The notes under the pieces are model-generated. The model ran no database searches, was not told where the DNA came from, and was given only the letters and a program-made list of their open reading frames with translations. DNA of 64,000 bases from Streptomyces liliifuscus (lineage in GTDB: Bacteria; Actinomycetota; Actinomycetes; Streptomycetales; Streptomycetaceae): assembly GCF_016598615.1 (NCBI RefSeq), contig NZ_CP066831.1, positions 9,920,001-9,984,000 on the forward strand. Reading direction: 5' to 3'. The first letter of the stretch is position 1, and each line of letters begins with the position of its first letter. The translations under genes and the position numbers were made by a program. Of this stretch, positions 59,464-64,000 are shown one piece after another.

Positions 59464-60405
59464 TCACCAGGTCCGGCCGGCCGCCAGGAGCCGTTCCGCG
59501 ACGAGCGCGACATGCGGGTTGTCCGACACCCCCGGACGCCGTACCAGATACGCGGTGTTGATCGGCGGGTCCTCCGGGTCCAGCAGGGAGACCAGTGCGC
59601 CGGAGGCCAGCCCGTCGAGGCACAGATAGCGGGGGAGCACCGAGATCCCGGCGCCCGCCACCACCGCCGCGAGGACGCCACGCAGATCCGGCACCGTGAT
59701 CGCCGCCTGACCGGTCAGCCGCACACCGAAGACGTGCCGCCAGTAGCGCCGCGCGATGGGCAGATCCTCGGCGTACGAGATCAGCGGCGCCCCGTGCAGC
59801 ACGGCGGGCCCCTCGGCGGCGACCCGGTCCGGACCGATCCGCCCCGCCCACGCGGGCGCGGCCACGAGGACGAACTCCTCGTCCGCCAGCGGCACCGCGC
59901 TCAGTGTGCGGCCGCGCGGCCGTGACGTGGCGATCGCCAGGTCGAAGCGTCCGCCGCGCAGCCCCTCCAGCAGACCGTCGGTCAGTCCGGTGGTGACCCG
60001 CAGCCGCACCCCCTGCCCGGTCAGCGGGGCCAGAGCGGGCAGCACCCGAGTGCACAGCAGCTCCGCGGGACCCGCCACATGGACCGGCTCCGGCACCACG
60101 TCCGCACCGAACCCGCCGCGGTCCGTGACCGTCGCGAGCGCGTCCAGCGGCGCCGCGACCTGCGCGGCCAGCTCGTCCGCTACCGAGGTCGACACCACAC
60201 CGCGCGGCCGCCGCTCGAACAGCTCACGCCCCAGCTGGTCCTCCAGCGACCGGATCTGCGTGGTCACCGTCGGCTGCGACAGCCCCAGCAGCCGCGCCGC
60301 CGCCGTGAACGAACCCGCCCGGTGCACGGCGAGGAAGGTCCGCAGCAGCGAGAGATCGAGCGGGGCGGCGGACGCGACGGTGCCATTGGATTCCCTATGG
60401 GCCAT
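59464..60405 (-). CDS. LysR-family transcriptional regulator
   Basis: 313 aa. HTH at ~17-75 (LSLLRTFLAVHRAGSFTAAARLLGLSQPTVTTQIRSLEDQLGRELFER) and a periplasmic-binding-like effector domain (VHVAGPAELLCTRVLPAL, FDLAIATSRP, GAGISVLPRYL). The usual divergent target gene is absent: the upstream neighbour lies on the same strand, so the target must lie elsewhere. Confidence 0.92.
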   Translation of the reverse strand: MAHRESNGTVASAAPLDLSLLRTFLAVHRAGSFTAAARLLGLSQPTVTTQIRSLEDQLGRELFERRPRGVVSTSVADELAAQVAAPLDALATVTDRGGFGADVVPEPVHVAGPAELLCTRVLPALAPLTGQGVRLRVTTGLTDGLLEGLRGGRFDLAIATSRPRGRTLSAVPLADEEFVLVAAPAWAGRIGPDRVAAEGPAVLHGAPLISYAEDLPIARRYWRHVFGVRLTGQAAITVPDLRGVLAAVVAGAGISVLPRYLCLDGLASGALVSLLDPEDPPINTAYLVRRPGVSDNPHVALVAERLLAAGRTW

Positions 60406-60511
60406 ACGGAGAATCCTAGGCTCCGTCTATGGCCGAACCGCTTTCGGGCACCCGCCGCAGCAGCGCCCCCACAGCCGCACCGCTCCCGCCGCACCGCCCC
60501 ATCGCCGCGCT

Positions 60512-61513
60512 CTACGGCTTCGCCGCTCCCGTCGTCACCGTCCGTTCCGCCGAGAAGCCGCTCCAGGTCCCGTCGGGCAGCTTCGCCCTGATCCGCACCC
60601 GCTGGGTGACCCCGGCCTCCCGACCCACGTAGAAGCTGTACGTCGCCTTGTCGCGCGGGGCGGTCCCGCCCCAGACGAGCGAGGTCGCGGGCTCCCGGTC
60701 GAGCTGGATCTGGTACTCCGTGATCACCCCGTCGATCGTCTCGGCGTCCGGCGGAATCCAGGAGAGGTCGAGGTAGTACGCCCCGTCGGTGCGATGCGTC
60801 GAGGCCCGGAAGCCGGTCGGCGCCAGGCCGGTGCCCTTCCCGTCCCCGGAACCGGCGGGAGTCGTGATCCGTACCGCCGCGCTCGCGGGCGAGACGTTGT
60901 CCGCCGCGTCCCGCGCCCGGACCGTGAAGGAGTACCGCGTGCCCGGCCGCAGCCCGGTGACCACGGTCGCCGACTGTGCGCCGCCCACACTGTGGATCTT
61001 CGAGTCGCCCTGATAGATGTCATACGACGCCACGCCCCGGTTGTCCGTGGACCTGTCCCAGGACAACTGGGCGGCCCGGCTCCCGGCCGCCTTGCCGCGG
61101 GGGCGCTCCGGGGCGCTCGGGGCCCGTCCGTCGGCGACGGACGCGGCCGGAGTGGTGGCCCGCGCCCGCTCGCTGGGCGGTCCGAGCCGCCCGTCGGCGT
61201 CCCGCGCCCGTACGGAGAAGGCGTACTCGGTGGACGGCTTGAGCCTGGTGATGTCGACCATGTGGTCCGAACCCGGCACTTCCTTCACCATCGTGGTGCC
61301 GCGATACACCTCGTAGTGGGCGACCTCGGGCTTGCCTGAGGCCCGGTTCCACATGACGTGCACGCTGGTGGAACTGCCCGCCGCCGCGGTGACGCCCGCC
61401 GGGGCCGCGGGCGGCCGGTCGCCCCCGCCCGGGCCCTCGCCGCCCCAGCCGCAGGACACCAACAACAGCAACGCGCCGCACACCACCGCGGCTCGCAGGA
61501 GTACGCGTCGCAC
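60512..61513 (-). CDS. Lipoprotein with three fibronectin type III domains
   Basis: 333 aa. A lipoprotein signal (LLRAAVVCGALLLLVSC, lipobox LVSC) is followed by FN3 domains at about 35-120 (VTAAAGSSTSVHVMWNRASGKPEVAHYEVYRG), 130-220 (GSRAAQLSWDRSTDNRGVASYDIYQG) and 225-330 (YLDLSWIPPDAETIDGVITEYQIQLD). Three non-identical repeats with the Trp and Tyr core. GTG 61513 follows GGGAGG, and the frame opens at 61573. Such domains occur in bacterial carbohydrate-binding or surface proteins; no enzyme domain is present. Confidence 0.88.
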   Translation of the reverse strand: MRRVLLRAAVVCGALLLLVSCGWGGEGPGGGDRPPAAPAGVTAAAGSSTSVHVMWNRASGKPEVAHYEVYRGTTMVKEVPGSDHMVDITRLKPSTEYAFSVRARDADGRLGPPSERARATTPAASVADGRAPSAPERPRGKAAGSRAAQLSWDRSTDNRGVASYDIYQGDSKIHSVGGAQSATVVTGLRPGTRYSFTVRARDAADNVSPASAAVRITTPAGSGDGKGTGLAPTGFRASTHRTDGAYYLDLSWIPPDAETIDGVITEYQIQLDREPATSLVWGGTAPRDKATYSFYVGREAGVTQRVRIRAKLPDGTWSGFSAERTVTTGAAKP

Positions 61514-61713
61514 AGCCCTGCCCTCCCTCGACGGGAATGGTCCGGACCAATATGACGTGGTAGGCGTGACCACATCAAGAGGGCCGTGTTCGCGATATCG
61601 ATCGGACGTTACGTATGCTGAGGGTCTTCGCGGCTGAACTCGCCCTTGTCGTAGGGAAGTTCATGCCCACGGTGCGGAACGCTGTCGTCGCTGATCCCGC
61701 GCCGGCGAGGGCG

Positions 61714-61753
61714 GCCGGGCGGCCGGAGCCGACAACGGCTCCGGCCGCCCGGC
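61714..61753 (+). terminator. Strong 17-bp hairpin in the gap before the chitosanase
   Basis: 61714-61730 and 61737-61753 are exact reverse complements with the 6-base loop GACAAC, followed by CCCC. It lies between divergent genes (61513 minus, 61874 plus), where neither gene needs a terminator. The region before it (about 61600-61713) holds no convincing protein gene, so it could end a small RNA. The rest of the 360-base gap shows nothing else. Confidence 0.6.
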
Positions 61754-61873
61754 CCCCGACGAGACGTCACCGGGCGTGCTCCGTACGGCCCCCCAACGGT
61801 GGCCACCTGATCGAACCCCCACCAGATTGGGCTGAGTGTTCGTCAGTGCCCGCCCAGGAGAGGGTCTCTTATC

Positions 61874-62608
61874 GTGCGTGCCCAGTCGCTGACGCTGGCC
61901 GCGGCCGGCGCTGCCCTGCTCGCCCCCACCACGATCTCCGACGTCGCCCCCTTGCCCGAGGCCGTGCACGAGCGCGCGGGGAACGCGGGCCCTCCGGGGA
62001 ACGCCGCCTCCGCGGGGGGTGTCCGGGCCGCCGACCTGCTGGCCGCGGTACGCGACTGCGTCCCCGTCTCCCGCGGCCTCTACCGGACCGACGACGGGGC
62101 GCCGGCGGACATCCCCGTCTGCGGAAAGCGCGGCGTGGTCTTCTGGAAGGCGGACCTGGACATCGACTGCGACGGCCGGCCCGGCGCGCACTGCAACAAG
62201 AGCACCGATCCGTTCTTCGCCGAAGCCACCGCCTTCCAGCAGTCCGACGGGAACTACCTGGACGCCGAGACCCTTCCGTACGTCGTGGTGCCCGCCCCCA
62301 GCCACATCTGGGACCACGACGAGCACGGTGTCCGCAGCGGCACGGTCGCCGCCGTGATCCACGGCGACCGCGTGCAGTACGCGGTCGTCGGCGACCTCGG
62401 CCCCGAGGACCTCATCGGAGAGGCGTCGTACGCCACGGCCCGGGGCCTCGGCATCCGCCCCGACCCGCATGGCGGCGGGGCCGCCTCCGGGGTCACGTAC
62501 ATCTTCTTCGAGGGCTCCACCGCGTCTCCCATCGAGAACCCCCGGGCGGCCGTCGCCGAGGGCGAGCGACTGGCCCGGGAGTTCGTCCGCCGGAACGCGG
62601 CCCGCTGA
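61874..62608 (+). CDS. Secreted chitosanase, GH75
   Basis: 244 aa. Hydrolyses chitosan outside the cell. The N-terminal ~25 residues are hydrophobic (SLTLAAAGAALLAPTT) and fit a signal peptide. The GH75 core reads VVFWKADLDIDCDGRPGAHCN with the conserved Asp residues, DAETLPYVVVPAPSHIW, and the Glu in VVGDLGPEDLIGEASYATARGLGI, then SGVTYIFFEG. GTG 61874 has GGAGAG about 10 bases upstream. The size and motifs fit fungal and actinobacterial GH75 enzymes. Confidence 0.9.
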   Translation: MRAQSLTLAAAGAALLAPTTISDVAPLPEAVHERAGNAGPPGNAASAGGVRAADLLAAVRDCVPVSRGLYRTDDGAPADIPVCGKRGVVFWKADLDIDCDGRPGAHCNKSTDPFFAEATAFQQSDGNYLDAETLPYVVVPAPSHIWDHDEHGVRSGTVAAVIHGDRVQYAVVGDLGPEDLIGEASYATARGLGIRPDPHGGGAASGVTYIFFEGSTASPIENPRAAVAEGERLAREFVRRNAAR

Positions 62609-62623
62609 GCGAGCGCGCCCGTC

Positions 62624-63058
62624 TCACACCTTCCGATAGCTGTACGCGTCCGCGGCGGCCGCCTCCACCGCCGCCAGGTCGGCTCCCGTGGACGCCGTGA
62701 CGACCGCCGCCACCGCGCCCTCGACGAAGGGGGCGTCCACCAGACGGGTGCCCGCCGGGAGTTCGTCGCCCTCGGCCAACAGCGCCTTCACGGTGAGGAC
62801 CGCGCTGCCGAGGTCGGTCAGCACGGCGACACCGGCGCCCCGGTCCACGGCCGCGGCCGCGGCGGAGATCAGCTCGGCGCTGGTGCCGAAGCCGCCGCCC
62901 TCGATGCCGCCCGCGGGTGCCACCGGAGCGGTCGTACCGCCGCCGGCGAGCCCCTTCGCCAGTTCGGCGACCGAGGCGGCCACCGCCGCGCTGTGCGACA
63001 CGAGCACGATGCCCACCAGCTTCTCGTCGCCTCCCGTCGGGCTCGCCACGTCACTCAC
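62624..63058 (-). CDS. dhaM: Dihydroxyacetone kinase phosphotransferase subunit DhaM
   Basis: 144 aa, EIIA-mannose fold. Takes phosphate from HPr of the PTS and re-phosphorylates the ADP bound to DhaL. The phosphorylated His is in IVLVSHSAAVAASV near the N-terminus, and GVAVLTDLGSAVLTVKALL is the second conserved strand. GTG 63058 overlaps the end of dhaL by 8 bases. Order on the minus strand is dhaK-dhaL-dhaM. Confidence 0.93.
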   Translation of the reverse strand: MSDVASPTGGDEKLVGIVLVSHSAAVAASVAELAKGLAGGGTTAPVAPAGGIEGGGFGTSAELISAAAAAVDRGAGVAVLTDLGSAVLTVKALLAEGDELPAGTRLVDAPFVEGAVAAVVTASTGADLAAVEAAAADAYSYRKV

Positions 63059-63650
63059 CGGCCGCCTCCGCGAGCGCCGCGATCAGGAGGGCCGAGGAGG
63101 TGGCACCGGGGTCCTGGTGTCCGATGCTGCGCTCGCCCAGATAACTCGCCCGGCCCTTGCGGGCCTGCAACGGCGTGGTCGCCAGGGCGCCCTCCTCGGC
63201 TGCCGTCCGTGCCGCCGCGAAGGACTCACCGAGCGCGTCTACCGCCGGCACCAGCGCGTCGATCATGGTCTTGTCGCCGGGCGCGGCCCCGCCGAGCTGC
63301 ATCACCGCGTCCACGCCGGTGCGCAGCGCATCGGCGAGCCCCTGCGCGTCGACCTCGGCCGCGTCGCCGAGCGCCTTGCCCGTGCGACGCAGCAGCGTCC
63401 CGTACAGCGGCCCGGACGCGCCGCCCACCGTCGAGATCAGCTGCCGTCCGGCGAGCATCAGGACGGCGCCGGGCGTCTGTGGCGCCTCCTTCTCCAACGT
63501 GGCCGCCACGGCCCTGAAGCCGCGCTGCAGGTTGCTGCCGTGGTCGGCGTCGCCGATCGGCGAGTCGAGGGCGGTCAGCCGCTCCGCCTCTCGGTCCACG
63601 GACGCGGCGGTCGCCGTCATCCAACGGCGGAAGAAGTCGGCGTCGAGCAC
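63051..63650 (-). CDS. dhaL: Dihydroxyacetone kinase subunit DhaL
   Basis: 199 aa. Nucleotide-binding subunit that transfers phosphate from tightly bound ATP to dihydroxyacetone held by DhaK. The metal-binding Asp residues lie in DSPIGDADHGSNLQRGF; STVGGASGPLYGTLL and KTMIDALVPA, then RSIGHQDPGATSSALLI, are the rest of the signature. GTG 63650 has AAGGAG 5-6 bases upstream; the frame opens at 63785. Starts 59 bases after dhaK. Confidence 0.93.
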   Translation of the reverse strand: MLDADFFRRWMTATAASVDREAERLTALDSPIGDADHGSNLQRGFRAVAATLEKEAPQTPGAVLMLAGRQLISTVGGASGPLYGTLLRRTGKALGDAAEVDAQGLADALRTGVDAVMQLGGAAPGDKTMIDALVPAVDALGESFAAARTAAEEGALATTPLQARKGRASYLGERSIGHQDPGATSSALLIAALAEAAGE

Positions 63651-63709
63651 TGGATCTCCTTGCGTGGTAAAGGTGTTGACCGGTCGCACCGGCACGGGCC
63701 GGGGGAGCG

Positions 63710-64000
63710 TCACATGCCCCAGCGCAGGCCCGCCGTGCGCACCGGCGCGTCCCAGAGCCGCAGCAGGTCCTCGTCGACCTGGCACAGGGTCACCGAGGCT
63801 CCGGCCATGTCGAGCGACGTGACGTAGTTGCCGACGAGCGTGCGCGCCACCGGGACCCCGCGCTCGGTCAGCAGCCGCTGCACCTCCGCGTTGAAGCCGT
63901 ACAGCTCCAGAAGCGGCGTGGCGCCCATGCCGTTCACCAGGACCAGGACGGGATTGCGGGGGCTCATGTCCTCCAGGATCGCGTTCACCGAGAAGTCGGC
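63710..64000 (-). CDS. dhaK: Dihydroxyacetone kinase subunit DhaK (C-terminal fragment)
   Basis: The last ~96 codons are in the window; the gene continues past 64000. The fragment has VLVLVNGMGATPLLELYGF and ARTLVGNYVTSLDMAGASVTL, which are characteristic of the DhaK C-terminus. The substrate-binding His lies outside. DhaK binds dihydroxyacetone covalently; with DhaL and DhaM it forms the PTS-dependent kinase that yields dihydroxyacetone phosphate. Confidence 0.93.
   Translation of the reverse strand, partial: ADFSVNAILEDMSPRNPVLVLVNGMGATPLLELYGFNAEVQRLLTERGVPVARTLVGNYVTSLDMAGASVTLCQVDEDLLRLWDAPVRTAGLRWGM

Noticed and set aside
1..64000. tRNA, rRNA, CRISPR arrays, insertion sequences, prophage or plasmid genes
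   Set aside because: No cloverleaf, regular spacer-repeat pattern, transposase, integrase or replication gene was seen on either strand.

Overview
The window is chromosomal DNA from a Streptomyces-like actinomycete. Evidence: very high G+C with strong third-position GC bias, many GTG starts and 4-base ATGA/GTGA gene overlaps, genes typical of the genus (MptB/GT87 mannosyltransferases, ECF42 sigma with a DGPF protein, MEDS-domain regulators, a GH75 chitosanase, a SAV_915-type protein), and the short GC-rich interspersed repeats of Streptomyces intergenic DNA. No phage, plasmid, insertion-sequence, rRNA, tRNA or CRISPR features were found. It reads as chromosomal sequence with a mixed core and accessory gene content.

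Layout. 1-2.3 kb: end of a GH42 beta-galactosidase and a secreted GH53 endo-galactanase (galactan use), separated by a long inverted repeat and closed by a perfect 20-bp terminator hairpin. 2.3-6.2 kb: acyl-CoA synthetase, an NTF2-like protein, two CrcB/Fluc fluoride channel subunits, UppP. 6.2-12.3 kb: nitrogen scavenging unit (FadR-type regulator, asparagine permease, asparaginase, aspartase, then glutaminase). 12.4-17.4 kb: two polyprenyl-linked mannosyltransferases, a D-Ala-D-Ala carboxypeptidase encoded partly antisense to the second one, and a short Rho paralogue with a long leader. 17.8-22.1 kb: flavin-dependent hydroxylase plus cytochrome P450, then a DGPF/ECF42 sigma pair with its own recognisable promoter. 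22.1-32.2 kb: GH13 glucosidase, methyltransferase, membrane protein, KimA-like K+ transporter, PhnB-like protein, SAV_915 protein and orphan LysA, CorA, chloroperoxidase-like hydrolase.

32.4-36.5 kb: an NB-ARC/TPR regulator without a DNA-binding domain, then two adjacent genes carrying the same MEDS sensory domain, one fused to STAS and one to a histidine-kinase-like ATPase. 36.5-41.4 kb is the most interesting part: a TetR repressor divergent from a tightly coupled five-gene operon (quinone oxidoreductase, VOC protein, two metallo-beta-lactamase-fold enzymes, SnoaL-like protein), with two copies of a 15-bp operator over the shared promoter. I do not recognise this combination as a described pathway; it looks like a ligand-inducible degradation or detoxification pathway. 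41.4-45.2 kb: a second TetR with an 18-bp perfect palindrome and a divergent MMPL exporter, then an NmrA-like reductase.

45.2-54.1 kb: esterases, 8-oxoguanine deaminase, Rv1733c-type and universal stress proteins, a molybdenum oxidoreductase with a flavin reductase, quinone oxidoreductase and acetyltransferase. 54.2-58.5 kb: MarR with two operators, PrmC-like methyltransferase, an Old Yellow Enzyme/FadH-type oxidoreductase whose promoter carries a related 22-bp palindrome, and PadR. 58.6-64 kb: surface protein, LysR, FN3 lipoprotein, a possible small RNA, chitosanase, and the dhaM-dhaL-dhaK PTS-dependent dihydroxyacetone kinase operon, cut by the window end.
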